DNA of 64,000 nt from Anthoceros angustus (GCA_010909165.1 VJWM01000103.1:868001-932000), one strand, 5' to 3'; shown: positions 11,645 to 23,205, counted from the first letter of the stretch. Made by a program: numbers and translations. Notes: a model not told the origin generated them from the letters alone.

Positions 11645-12495
11645 CGCCCAACGCTGGCAACAAAAGCTTCCAACACTACGAGTCCACTTCGTCAGCTTCC
11701 ACTTCGTCACAGCATAAGATCTACCATGTTTCGGACCTCCGCAACCCAGGCACTCTTACGAAGAAAACCTCCTCGCACAAGCTGAATAGAACTCCTTACA
11801 GAGCGGCGCCGGCGGATCTGGGAAAGTATGGCCAGAGGACAACGCACCATCACATATGCGTAGACTGAAAGCAAGCTGTTCGGCACTTTCGCCCACGAGG
11901 GCAGAACGCGGATAGCTAGCTGATAACTTTGTGATGACTACCGTGGGTTGACTATAGTCGGCATGGATTTGCCGTAAGATTTGATTTACAATTGGTGGAT
12001 ACCAGTACCATAATAGATGTACTTATGTCCTTTGCTGGGATGCTTGTTTGGTAAGTAAGGAGTGCCCATGCAGCACCTCACCGTGCTACAGTCTTCTGCT
12101 GTGGCGTGAAGAACCCAAAAACGGCGCAGAGAGGAGGTGACAAATTTCACGTGGATATGTTGGTGTTCACAAACACCGGCAAGGAAGCGAGAGACTTCGC
12201 TTGACAACAGGGTTAGTATACTCGAGACACGCAGAAGAGAAAAGCACAACAGATCAGCATACCTTGCAATCTTTGAAGGTACTCTTGGTTACTGCTGTGG
12301 CATCTACGAGATCTGTGTGACAGTCGCGACGCAAGCGGTTAGAGTGAGCAATGCGAGAAAAAATTTCTTCCGAACATAGGGAATCGTTGCAACAGTTACC
12401 TCACAGAAAACGTTTTGGTTCGGATGATACCGACAATGCTGCTTACTGACTGCATTGTGTGGATGACACAGAAGCAACCACCTGTCTGCCTTCGT
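11645..12495. other. Intergenic, no gene seen
   Basis: Upstream of the ZZ-finger gene and downstream of CDC20. Only scattered short reading frames without family resemblance are present. It probably holds the ZZ-gene promoter and the CDC20 3' untranslated region. Confidence 0.5.
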
Positions 12496-12498
12496 CGC

Positions 12499-14527
12499 TT
12501 ATCGAATGCAGCTGATGTTGCTGAAACTGCATTTGGACTCCTTGGGCCGTCCACTGGCAGTGGTCTTGGTTTCAGGGTTACCGAACACCCTCCAAAATCG
12601 AAGAGTCTCATCCCCAGCAGCGGTGGCCACACTGTACCCATCAGGGCTCTGCAGATGCAGAAGGTGGACTACGTTAGTTCACGTATGAGATAGAGGCTAG
12701 AGGACAAAATGCCAAAAGCGGGCAGTTGCTTACATACCTGGGCCATGTGAAGCACTCTTGAGGTGTGACCGGTCAACTCAGCCATCTTGACCATTGTCGG
12801 GTACTTCCAAAGGATGAGCTGGTTTTGGCTGAACCCATGGGAGCTCAGGATTTCACGTTCATGCTGGCTCCACTGGAGAGAACACACTTGGGAATGTGTG
12901 TCGATGCTGTTCAAGCATGCGCCGGTGTGGGTGTTCCAGAACTTGATGCACCTGTCGGCTGTTCCTCCACCTGAAGCCAGCAGGTTGCTCTGGAATGGAC
13001 ACCATGCCAAGGCCTTGACGGCAGCTTGGTGGTCGGTGAGGCGGTGAAGGTAGGTGGAAGGAGCACCAGAGGCTCCGGCAGCAGCATCCCAGATGTGCAA
13101 CAGATTGTCGTTGCCTCCACTTGCCAGCTGCTGCCCGGAGGGAGACCATTTCAGTCCACATACTTCCTGCTCATGGGCGTCCATCCTTGCAACAACGTGA
13201 TCCCGTACCCTCACTGGTAATCCAACATACATTTCGGACGTCAGGGAGCTGCAGCAGGTTATGGTAACGCAAGTTGCGGGGATTCGTCCAAGTAGCTAGC
13301 ACCTACCATCGTGATTGAAGATCATGTTGTCACGTCCACCGGTGCTCAAAATGGGTCCATTCCATGCGAGTGCTCCAACACGAGCACTGTGGCCCTTCAG
13401 GGATCGGACCTGGACAATCGCCATGGACTACTGTCAGCTTCTTGATCCCCTTGATCCAAATGCCTAATCATCACAGGCCTGGGAACCAGAGAGTCCGACT
13501 GTGGTGGTCAAACCTGCTGAAGTGAAGCAGAGTCCCAGAGTTGGACATCAGAGTTGTTTAGTCCAACAGCAATATACTTGCCATCCGGTGCCCATCCAAC
13601 GCTAGTGACAGGACCACGGTCATCTCCAACCGTCATCAGCTCCTCAATGGAGCTGGTCTTTGCATCCCACAGATACACTGTGTTGCCCAGAGCAACAGCC
13701 AGAACATTGCTTATGCTCCAGTCCAGAAGGTTCAGGTAGTAGTCGTCCAGAAGTTCCGGAGCATCTAGCACTCTTTCGGCAGTCTGCAGCGGCCATGGAG
13801 ATTAGCATGGGTGCAGGTAATGAACAGAATCTGCTGGATGAAAGAAAATGAATGGAAATATCATAACACACACCTGAGGAACGTGACGAAACATCTTCCT
13901 AGACTTTGCAGGACCGGAGACAGAGTTCTGCGTGTAGAGAAGTTTCATGGGATTCTCGAATCCCTCAGGAGGGGGTGGAGGCTTGCTCTTGAAAGCCAGA
14001 ATTCTAACTTGCTGTTCTTTCAACAAGTTATCAGCTAATTGCTTCTTATACTCTTCCTGGAGATCAAGAGGGCAACGGGAGTCTTAGGTGGGAGGTATCA
14101 TCCAGACAAGGAAGAGAGTCTTGATAGGAGAAAAGAACTACCTTCATGGGAGAGCAGTCAGCCGAGGAGTTCTCCTTGGACAGCATGTAGTTGGCCATAT
14201 TCATATCCATAGCGCTCCGCTCAGGAATAAAACGATCACTCTGCATCCAGTAGGTGGATAACATGTCAGACGTGCCCTAGAGACTGAGTCGAACACGCAA
14301 AATCAAATACCCTAAAATCCGCGCTTCTCAGAGCGCCCATCTGCAATGCCCTGAGCCACCCATCCGACAAATCTGAGAGCATTGTTTGCTTGCTGCTGCA
14401 CCTTCATGCCAGGTGTCTTGCTGGTAGGCGTCTTTCGAGCCAGAAGACTTGGAGAAGAGTGTTCCCGCAGCGGGCAGCGCCTGATAGATTTGATGGCACT
14501 TTTCGGTGTCTTGTAGGAGGTAGCCAT
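12499..14527 (-). CDS. CDC20: CDC20, WD40 activator of the anaphase-promoting complex
   Basis: Seven exons are predicted at 14527-14360, 14240-14142, 14056-13874, 13783-13514, 13409-13307, 13213-12738 and 12648-12499, giving 482 residues. CDC20 recruits substrates such as securin and cyclin B to the APC/C at metaphase. The C-box [11 protein letters not shown] (residues about 58-68) carries the SAMD context typical of CDC20 rather than of CCS52/FZR, which has SGSNF there. The basic region [13 protein letters not shown] follows. Seven WD blades run from about residue 170 to 460, with blocks such as [57 protein letters not shown] and [19 protein letters not shown]. The protein ends in Ile-Arg, the APC/C-binding IR tail. 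The first donor (TGG/GTGGCT) is weak but keeps the phase. Plant CDC20s are usually about 450 residues, so this one has a slightly long N-terminus. Confidence 0.93.
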
Positions 14528-14823
14528 GGCAGATGTGGCGCGCTACAAACAAACTGTTAACAACCTCTCTTCCCCCTCTTACCAGGGGAGAACAGAAGCG
14601 ATAAACAAACAACTCAACAAGCTACCAAAACCTACGAACAAAACTCGGGATTCAAGGAAGAGAAGTACATATCAAAATGCATGCACAAACAGGTCAGTCA
14701 ATCACGAACAACCGCACATCAGCTGGAATGCCAGCGAGCTTGCAACGAGGGCAGGAGCAGAATCAGCGCTGTCCCACACGCAGTGAACGGGAAAGCGTTT
14801 GCGTGCGGGGGGAGCGCGATTCT

Positions 14824-14874
14824 GCAGAAGCGGACAGTGCTATACTGTAAGCCTTATACCGCACTGTCCTCTGC
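14824..14874. repeat. Short inverted repeat between CDC20 and CDC25
   Basis: GCAGAAGCGGACAGTGC (14824-14840) and GCACTGTCCTCTGC (14861-14874) pair as inverted repeats with a small bulge and a loop of about 20 bases. It lies between the 5' end of CDC20 and the 3' end of CDC25, where it could be part of an untranslated region or a promoter element. Confidence 0.45.
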
Positions 14875-15055
14875 GGGGACGGGGAAGGGATCTCTGGTTT
14901 CAGCTACACGATTGGGAAAGAGGTAACGGACCTCGACGAGGACGCCCATTTGAACACTCCCAACGGTAATGTGCTGCAACGGTCCTTTGAAATGTAAAAT
15001 GTTCGGCCATTTCTTGTAAATAGTTTCACAGTTTTGGTACAAAATGAAATGAATC

Positions 15056-16547
15056 CTATCGTTTTCCTCTTCTAGCATGGTCCCAAAACCCATGTCTTCC
15101 TGACGAATGTTTGTTTGAATCCTTTGTTGATGTAATGTGCTTGTGATAATGGTTTCTATATCTCTTCTCGGAGTCTGAATATGGAATATCTTTTCTGCTA
15201 CTCCTTCTAATATTATTGTAAGAATGTCTATCCCTCTCCGTACGGTAGGATGACTTTCTAAGTCTGTCAACATATAAGTTTTCAAAAGAAGTTGTTCTTG
15301 AAGTGTCATAGTATTTGTTGTGGTGAGAGTGAGAATAAGAGTGTGACCTTCTCCTTCCAAGCTTCTCCAATGCTCTTCGAAGTTTTCGAGTGTGTTTATT
15401 AGTAAGAATATCAGTCCAACTGGCTTTCACATCTTTGCGACATTGTCGTTGTTGCTCTTCATACTTAGGGTCAGTCTCTTTTATGTAGTGTTTGGGCTCA
15501 CACAATTCCTGGGAGTTTGTTAGTTGCTTCAGTAATAGAGATTTTATGAAATTACTTTTTCAAGAAGTTTTAAGAGTTCAAATACTCACTGGATGTTTGG
15601 AATAAAATTTTTTATAGCCTCCTCTCAAAACAAACAAGTGTGGGAAGGCTTTATCATGTCCTGTGACTTTATGACGAGCTCGATCGAGAGCTTTCATTAA
15701 CTTGAACCTGGAGTAATATGAACATGTCAAGTCGGTCCATGTTCATTATTTCCTTGTGAATCATAAAAAAATATTTTTACAGATAGAACTGAGAACAAGC
15801 AAACTGACCGTCTGTTGTAAGACACAATGGTCATCTGCTGCAAGTAAGACAAAGGTAGCTTTTCGAACTGCAATTCTTGGCCATTCAATTATCCTGATGA
15901 ACGTGGTTTCTTGGGAGCTTGAACACTTGGCTTATCTTAAGATCTCAAAAGACTATTTTTGATGGAGCTGGATAGGAAAATCTTACTACGAATTAAGACT
16001 ACTTACATTTTGGGACCTCGTATATGAGAATACTCGCAATGAAAGATAATAATTGTTCGAGAACCATGCCCAACATGGGTATTATAGACATATTGCTCCA
16101 GGAGCAGTGGGTCACTTATATTTAATGCTCCCTGAAACAAAGTTAAAGACACCAGTTACATTCACCTTATACAAATTAGTGAGAGGTAAATTTTCTTGTT
16201 CTTTCAACAAGTAAACTGAATAATGTATGTCTGACATACTTTGATATGACCTCCTGCATATTCAAAAAAATAACGACAATCCACTAGCACAAATGTGTCC
16301 GCATCATATTTTAACTCGTTGGTTACAATTCCCTTCAGCTGCAAGAAACATGATAAGAAATGAAAAGTTCATATTAGCCTTGTCTTTATTCGAAGTAAAT
16401 AATATGATGATTGTAAAGTTTTGATTGAATTTTAATTACCACATCCACAGAAATTGTGGGATACTTAGATCTGGATACAAGAGGAAGAATTGAAGCTAAA
16501 TGAATCCTATGTTTTTTCTTTGGCCTTCCTGAATTACTTTCCTCCAT
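15056..16547 (-). CDS. CDC25: Canonical CDC25-type dual-specificity phosphatase
   Basis: Five exons are predicted at 16547-16440, 16338-16240, 16131-16007, 15707-15590 and 15508-15056, with phases that agree at all four junctions, giving 300 residues. CDC25 removes inhibitory phosphates from the Thr-Tyr loop of cyclin-dependent kinases. The rhodanese-fold catalytic domain is complete. It begins with LVDCRYFFEYAGGHIK (about residues 53-69), followed by GALNISDP. The active loop is HCEYSHIRGPKM, with Cys101 and Arg107 of CX5R. Then come FPHLFVLRGGYKKFY, the hallmark GGYKxF helix, and CEPKHYIKE, where animal CDC25s have CEPxxYxPM. The final 100 residues are a Ser/Arg/His/Lys-rich tail with no known domain. 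The long N-terminal regulatory region of animal CDC25 is absent. The residue before the catalytic Arg is Ile, where animal enzymes have Glu. Exons are AT-rich, unlike neighbouring CDC20. The plant proteins usually called CDC25 are small arsenate reductases lacking these C-terminal motifs. Confidence 0.88.
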
Positions 16548-16549
16548 TT

Positions 16550-17930
16550 GTTCTTGATCAAAATTTTATAAATTCATTTGTTTGCAGCAAGAGTGAATTT
16601 GTTGCATTCTAGACATGGATTTAATGTTGTTTTATTTGTCTACGTAAAGATACAAAATCTGCTTGCTTATGTAGACTTGGTTCAAGTTTGTTCATATTCT
16701 ATTTTTCACATTATTTTGACATAAAAATATTTTTATCCACACCATTAACAATCAAGGAATATCTACAAAATTATTCATGGGTGACCCATCTTTAGTAAAA
16801 AGAAACACAATTTCTCTTCAAAATGCATTCAAACATCTCATCATACTCAAACTAGGTGTATAGTCTTAGGTAACATACTAACTTGTAGAAATTATAGTAT
16901 TTTCTAAGTTTTTGAAAAACATGGGTAGGACATGAACTTAACTGAAATATAATTACTTTATGAGTTAAACTTACTAGATAGGTACCAGTGCCTACACTTA
17001 GAAGATACTTTTAAGTTTATTTTGTAATCCCTCTAAAATCTCCTACATTATGTTAATGTATATTTCTTCAATGAAAACTCATGTACAATTACAAAAATAT
17101 ATATCAAATAATAATTTATATATATGCCTAGATATATTTAAATAACTTTGTTTCATGAGGTTCATTCATATTCCTTTTGATTGATTGAAGACATGTTCAG
17201 AAAACTTTAATCGAGACATTTTCAACTTAAATCTTGTGATATTGTATACTGGTAGGTAGGCCTTTCCACATTCTAATTTCAGAAATTTATAGTAGGTGTA
17301 GTAGGAGATTTTTTGTTGGACCTTTATACAATCTAGTACTTTAGGGCACCGATCACTAATCTCCTTTTCACACTGTATTGGAGTAGATAGTATAACTCAT
17401 CTTTGTTACATAAAGACTCACCATATTATCAGTATTACTTATATATAGCTCATTAATTAATTATTAAAAACCATGGAGATCTTATAAATATGTAGAGATG
17501 CGGAGTCTCATCTACACTTGGGCAGTGGGAACAAACCTCTAAGGGGTGCTAGACCAAGGGCGACTAGCCCCCCCTGCCCCCCTTTCCCCCTCATTATCTA
17601 TCCTGAACCTACCTATCGGTCTAGAGCTGTCATAGTCTTGAATAAGGAAGAGCCTACATACCAACGGAATTGGAGATGTTTCATGCCCCCGCATTGAAAT
17701 CGGGTGGGTGGATATTAATTGATAAGTAAAGACTTATATCATTCTCTATTTTTTTCTATTTTTAGGTTTTATTTTTACTTTACTTCAATTTTTATAGGCC
17801 TTAAGAGTCCCACAAACAGGGACATAATATGCCCCGTGACGGCGGGGTTCGATCCAATAGGGGGCTTCTTGTGACATGAAATATGTATAGGAAGGTAAAC
17901 ACAAGAACACTACTAAGTAGGACATATCTG
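16550..17930. other. AT-rich gene-free stretch
   Basis: Long A/T runs and no reading frame with family resemblance. It includes the promoter side of the CDC25 gene. A C-rich tract (about 17568-17592) is the only clear compositional feature. Confidence 0.55.
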
Positions 17931-17939
17931 ATTGTATAC

Positions 17940-18515
17940 GGGTAGAGTAGGATAAGTATTGCATCGACAACTTTTTCCAACGCGATGAGATTTTGCTTGG
18001 GTTTGGTCCAACCTCTAGCCTACTCTCTGTCAACATGCAGCTGTGGGGTCCCAATCAATGACTCTAGGACCCACCTGGTTCACTGTCTCGCTGGCTGATA
18101 GCGCGCATACACCCTACTCAATGACGTTTCTCGTTGAGCATACCTTATTTTGACCTGGGAGAACCAGGTTTCTGTTGCTGATGTGGTGGTAATATAGCCT
18201 ATCCGAGACAGTGTCTGCGAGCATGTTATAATCAACCCTCCGGATTGGGCAGACGAGGGGTGCTCAAGAACAAAGGTCCACAGGTACTCTCCCATGCAGG
18301 ATGGCCACACCTTCATCCCCCTTGCCATCGAGACTCACAAGGCAATGGGCAAGGATTTCTCTAGGCTCGTCAAGGCTTGTGCCAAGGCTTACTACAATCG
18401 CAAGAATGAGGTTGGTCTCCCCCTTTCTTGTATTGTGGCTTTCTTTCATGCAACAGGTATCTATCGCCCTGTAAAGGGCGTTGGCAAACACGGTGTACAG
18501 AACGGTGGCAAGCGC
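17940..18515 (+). mobile_element. 3' fragment of the RT element family (copy b)
   Basis: Sequence from about 17960 follows the copies at 22.2 and 48.8 kb: a shared GCTTGGGTTTGGTCCAACC-like block, then the C-terminal domain. The readable part holds SPMQDGHTFIPLAIETHKAM (about 18287-18346) and VGLPLSCIVAFF (about 18411-18446). Frame breaks and a stop in the VVVTDPTR motif show that it is dead. The RT domain and the conserved 3' tail are missing, so it is truncated at both ends. Confidence 0.7.
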
Positions 18516-18679
18516 TTAAATTTGAATAAGTGTTTGAATTTTCACTTCGAAAAGGGAAGGGAAAAACATGTGTAATTTGATACAAAGTTTATTTGAATCC
18601 AAAGATCTTGACATCAGGGTTTTCATCTTGATGTCCAAACTTATTGCAGCATTGATTTAGGAGGAGTCAACTCGACGTC

Positions 18680-19440
18680 ACCTTTCCTCCAGAACTAACA
18701 AGCAGCAAGTGATGTATACACAAAGGGGTAGAGGAAGATGACGAGGATGTGGCTGAGGTTCTGCATCCCAACGACCCTATATAACTCTCGGATTGGAGAG
18801 CCGTCATCGTTTGCAAGAGGTAATAAGAAGAGTGGAACAATATGTAATTGGTGTAGAAGACCCAATCATATGGAAAAGGATTGTAGAAAAAAGAAGAATG
18901 AGGAACCTAGGAAAGAGGCTCCACCTAGAACAAACGTTATTGTGAAGACAAAGCAATCTTCAACAACTCCTGGTGTACTCATTGTATGCTTGACCTCCTT
19001 CGAATTCAAGCTTGCCAACACTTATAGGTACTTGGACAGTGGAGCTACATCACCAAGTCTGTTACAATAGAGACTCATTTGTTACAGTAGAGACTCATTT
19101 GAGTCTTTCGTACTTGCCAGCCACAGGACACAAGACAATCCTCCTCAAAGATGATCACAACCTTACCATAGCGGGTATAAATTCCGTTGTACTCAGGTGT
19201 GATTCAGGTCAAGCTGTTCGTATTCATCAGGTCTCTCAGGTTCTTCTTGCCATGTGCAAAAATAAAGCTTCTCGCCAGCCACAGGACAGAAGACAGTCCT
19301 CCTCGGAGATGATTACAACCTTACCATAGCAGGTGTAGATTCTATTGTACTCATGTGTGATTCAAGTCAAACTGTTCGTATTCATCAAGTCCCTCAGGTT
19401 CCCCGCCATGTGCCAAAATAACGCTTCCTGAAATTTTAAG
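18680..19440 (+). mobile_element. Ty1/copia gag-protease remnant with internal duplication
   Basis: A CCHC zinc knuckle CNWCRRPNHMEKDC (about 18844-18885) lies within a basic region (KKKNEEPRKEAPPR), the usual end of copia Gag. About 45 residues later YLDSGATS (about 19028-19051) is the aspartic protease active site. Downstream a segment of about 155 bp is present twice in tandem (about 19120-19270 and 19276-19430). Both copies encode the NLTIAGINSVVLRCDSGQ-like piece. Stops and frame changes follow. Integrase and RT parts are not seen, so this is a fragment. Confidence 0.75.
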
Positions 19441-19690
19441 CTTAAGATATTGATGGATATGATAAAGATCAATTCTCTCGTATCTTACAGTCGATGCACT
19501 CATACAACCCTGTCAAAAATAACACTTTTTAAACTTTTAAGCTTAACATATTGATAGATATGGTATAGATAAGTCCTTTGGTGACTTAAGGTCGATGCAC
19601 ACATACGACCCAGTAAAAAATAACGGTTCTTGATTGATTCATTATGATAACATGGTTTCACGAATACCAGGTGGTCACCGGAAAGCACAC
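19416..19690. repeat. Direct repeats around AATAACGCTTCCTG
   Basis: Units starting with AATAAC(G/A)(C/G)TT and continuing TTTTAAGCTTAA then ATATTGATGGATATG occur at about 19417 and 19508. A 70-bp block starting AAAAAATAACG and containing TGATTGATTCATTATGATAA occurs at about 19615-19684 and again at about 20231-20300, on the other side of the inserted MITE. Confidence 0.6.
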
Positions 19691-19695
19691 ATATA

Positions 19696-20225
19696 CAGTC
19701 CACCCCCCCTAATTGGGACTGGTTCGGAGTGCCTTTAGAGGTCCCATTAAGGGAGGTGTCCCGATTGTATTTTCCCTATTTAAAAATAATAAAAATGTTA
19801 TACTTTAAAACAAATCAAAAAATACCCAAAAAAAGAAAATTTAAATTTTGATTGATAGGTTTCACTAAAAATAACTTTTACCAGTTCTTTATATAGTTGT
19901 TTGAAAGCTAGCACTCTCTCTAAGCAGCATCAAAAAACCTCTACCTATCATGAAGAAAAAGCTTAGCTTAAGAGTCTTCAATCACACCTAAAAGTCTATA
20001 AAGCTCTGAAATAATGGATTCTTTTTCTTTTTTAGATTTTTAGTAAAAAATGAGAAATCCCATTTAGGGAGGTAAAACTAACATGAATGTATGCTTCAAA
20101 AGGTCCCAAGTATCATTTAGGGAAAAGTCCCATTTGTTACATTATAAACTAAAGGGAGTAGGATGGGAGGTCCCATTTAGAGAGGAATCCCATTTATAGA
20201 ATTCCCAATTAGGGGGGGCCGACTG
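19696..20225. mobile_element. 530-bp TA-flanked MITE (pogo/mariner-like ends)
   Basis: The left end CAGTCCACCCCCCCTAATTG and the right end, read on the other strand as CAGTCGGCCCCCCCTAATTG, are terminal inverted repeats of about 23 bp with two mismatches. TA lies on each side (19694-19695 and 20226-20227). CAGT ends with a TA duplication are typical of Tc1/mariner, and especially pogo-like, non-autonomous elements. The interior is AT-rich, contains several TCCCATTTAGGGA-like words near both ends, and has no coding capacity. Confidence 0.75.
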
Positions 20226-20299
20226 TAATGCGATAAAAAATAACGCTTCCTGATTGATTCATTATGATAACATGGTTTCACAAATACCAATGGTCACCG

Positions 20300-20640
20300 G
20301 GTGGTCAATCTTACGTGGCATGACCTTAGTGTATCATATTGCACCCACCCAAAAGGTTAGGTGCAAAATGACACACCCGGTCGAATGGGGAATGTCAAAC
20401 CTATTTCTAATAAGCTTATGTCATAATTATTTTATCTTTATCTTAGAAAACGTATATCTTAGACTTATGAAGTGCAAAAATTTGTTGTTTTAAGGAAAGA
20501 GGGGATGGCGTGAACCCATCTGCTAATGGACACCAAAGAGAGACCTCAAGCATCAGAGTAAAGACGGACGAAGCAACTAAACTCTACATCTAAAATCACC
20601 CACCGCGCCGACAATGTGGTAATTAGGGCAATTGAATGTC
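20300..20640. other. Gene-free, left flank of RT copy c
   Basis: Nothing recognised apart from the flanking repeat at 20231-20300. It may contain the eroded 5' part of the RT element that becomes readable from about 20.64 kb. Confidence 0.4.
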
Positions 20641-23040
20641 GTATTATAAAGCACTGCCCCGGGCCTCTCTTCGGGTGGCCTGTTTGGAACAGTCTATGAC
20701 CACCTTCGGGACCATTTTACTCCTAAGGATCCTTCTAGCAGTTTTTCCGAGCTGTTTCTTCTGGCTGCCGCTGTGGCGAGGGGGGAGACTCCTTCTCGGA
20801 TCTCTCAAGTGTTGGGTGCGAGCAGGTTGTTGGGGATGGAGAAGCCCACCCCAGGGGTGCGTCCTATCGCTGTCGGGGAGGCGTTCCTGTGGATTATTAG
20901 CCGTAGTATTGCCATCCAGCTCCGGGAGCAGTTCCAGGCCCATCTTAGTCCTCATTAGTTTGGGATTGCTCTTCAGTCGGCGTGGAGATGCAGCTTTTGG
21001 GGTGGAGGCGGTTCTCGAGACCCACCCTGATTGCTCTTCAGGTCGACGTGGAGAATGCCTTCAACTCTGTCTCACGATCAGCCATCTTCGACGAGCTCAA
21101 GAACGGAAGTGGGCAGTTGGCCAACCTTAGTCCCTTTGTCCGCTCCTTTTATGGATCTCCTTCCAACCTCTATTATCAGCATGGCCCCTCGGTGGAAGGG
21201 ATTTCTATGATGAGCTCGGCGACGGGCACTATGCAAGGTGACCCTCTGGGAGGTGCTCTCTTTGCGATGGCGCATTTCAGGGCTTTATCTTCTACTGCCT
21301 CTTCGGTGTGGGAATGTTTGTATTCGTCTATGGCCGACGATATCCATATCCTCGGGCCTGGAGACAAGGTTCAAGTAGCGCTTCAGAGCTCTCCTGCCTC
21401 GGTTTGAAGGTCAAAATCATCAAGTGCAAGGTTTGGTCTCCCTCTAGCGTTGTACCTTTTCTCCGGTATCCGGAGGGGGATATTGCTTCTACGCCGGGGC
21501 TTCGAGTTCTTGGTGTCCCGATTGGGCCTCCTGCCTTCACCCAAGATTATGTGGACGCGGCTTTGGCTGAAGATTTGGCGCACATTGACGACTTTTCTCA
21601 ACTGGGAGACTCGCAAGTGGCGTTTGGGATCCTCTCCTTTTGTTTTGCGCGCTGGCCAGGGTACCTTCTTCGAACGGTTGCCCCCTCCCCGGTTTTCTTA
21701 ACTAGCCTAAGGAATTTTGACAAGCGGCTTATGCAGGTTTTAGGCGACATCATCGACCCAGGCACCTTCGAGTGTGCGGCCGGGGATCTTGCAAAGCGGC
21801 AGGCGTTCCTTCCCATCGCTTTCGGGGGCACTAGTTTGCTGGCCACGGAGGCCTCCGCACTAGCGGCTTTCTTAGGGAGTTGGGCTCTCTCTGCCCTCAT
21901 CTTGTCTTCCCGTTTCTTAATTCGGCATTCACATATCTTGAAGGCTTTTGTCGCGGGCGTTGAAGAGGGGACTTTTCCCATGCGGGCCTCACTAAGATTA
22001 GCCAGGGACTCTTTATCCTCCGAGGCGAGGGCTGCCGTGCCGTCTTTTTCCTCGCTTTCTGAGGTTGGCCTCCGAGGGCTTCAGGCGTCCCTCCTGGAGA
22101 GACAGTACGGGCATGCGCAATTGGCCCTCCTCCGGGATTCCTCCATTCCTTAGCCCACTTGGGCTCGTCTCCGCTCTTGCTCAGGAAAGGGGGCAGGCTC
22201 ATGGCTTCTGGCTTGACCCAGTATTCAGGCGTTCCGCATCGCACTAGCAACTTTTTCCACCGCGATGCGTTTTCGCCTTGGCTTGGTCCATCCTCTAGCT
22301 TGCTCTCTTTCAACTTGGAGCTACGGGCCCCTCTCGATGACTTTGGAACGCACTTGGCTCGCTATCCCGCGGGTGGGCAGCGTATCGCTACACATGACGC
22401 CGTCCGGGATGTCATGTTCTCTATTGTCGAGGGAAGGTGGGTTCCTTCCATTTAGGGAGCGCCCTTACACCTTGCTCAACGAGGTTTCGCTTAGGGCATA
22501 CCTATTTTTGACCGGGGGGATCAGGTTTCGGTTGCTGATGCGGTGGTAACCGATCCCACCCGGGGGAGTGTCTGCGAACATGTTATTCTTAACCCTTCAG
22601 TTTGGGCGGCGGAGGGATGTGCGACGGCTAAGGTCCACAAGTACTCTCCTATGCAGGACGGCCACGCCTTCTCTAGGATTTCTCTAGGTACGTCAAGGCC
22701 TGCGCCAAGGCTTATCATAGCCGCAGGCATGGGGTTGGCCTCCCCCTGTCTTGTATTGTTGCTTTCTTCGGTGGGGTTTCCATCGCCTGCGAGGCGTTGG
22801 CTATGATGTATAGAACAACAGCGGAGATGCGACTTCTTGACACCGGTGGTAGTAGGCCTTTTCACATCCCTGACCACGAAGTTCTTCGGGCGGTTGGTAG
22901 TTTTGAAATGCGTGATCGTGGGGGCTAGTCCCCCGGCATGGTGCCCTTCGTCGGATTTTTTCCCTTTTTGTTTTTAGGGTGGATGGATTTTTCCCATCTT
23001 TTTTTTATAATAAAGTCTTCTTTCCAACCAATTATAAAGC
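20640..23040 (+). mobile_element. Near-complete non-LTR-like RT element (copy c)
   Basis: This is the best copy of the family. In order and in three alternating frames it has: GVRPIAVGEAF (about 20856-20890), the RT palm block LQVDVENAFNSVSRSAIF (about 21037-21090), SATGTMQGDPLGGALFAMAH (about 21217-21276), ADDIHILGPGDK (about 21331-21366), and a thumb region to about 22150. A separate C-terminal region follows: ADAVVTDPTRGSVCEH near 22535 and SPMQDGHAF near 22648. The tail reads TTTTTATAATAAAGTCTTC (about 23000-23020). The order of motifs and the lack of LTRs, RNase H and integrase argue for a non-LTR retroelement. The conserved C-terminal region with spaced Asp and Glu could be a restriction-like endonuclease domain (tentative). 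Several frameshifts make it inactive as read. Confidence 0.75.
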
Positions 23041-23205
23041 TGGTTTCTTGGGTTTGAATGTGTGACTACATTTATGAAGCTGGTTCTTTTTAAGGGTTGG
23101 ATTTGTGAAACGTCAGGTCAGTCGCGTTTTTGACCACCCGGAAGACAACAAACCTGACATGAGGCCATGACCGAATCGACTCGTTTAGATATAGATCGCC
23201 TTGTG

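Noticed and set aside
15756-15962. Short plus-strand open frame inside the CDC25 gene
   Set aside because: It lies in the 299-bp third intron; the flanking exons join in phase to give the uninterrupted RGPKM-FKLMK sequence without it.
17838-17866. tRNA-like T-arm (GGGGTTCGATCC)
   Set aside because: No anticodon arm, D-arm or pairing acceptor stem could be fitted around it. No other tRNA or rRNA gene was seen in the window.
20636-21130. 164-codon open frame at the start of RT copy c
   Set aside because: It is out of frame with the RT motifs, which lie in the other plus frames at 20.77-20.96 and 20.98-21.41 kb.
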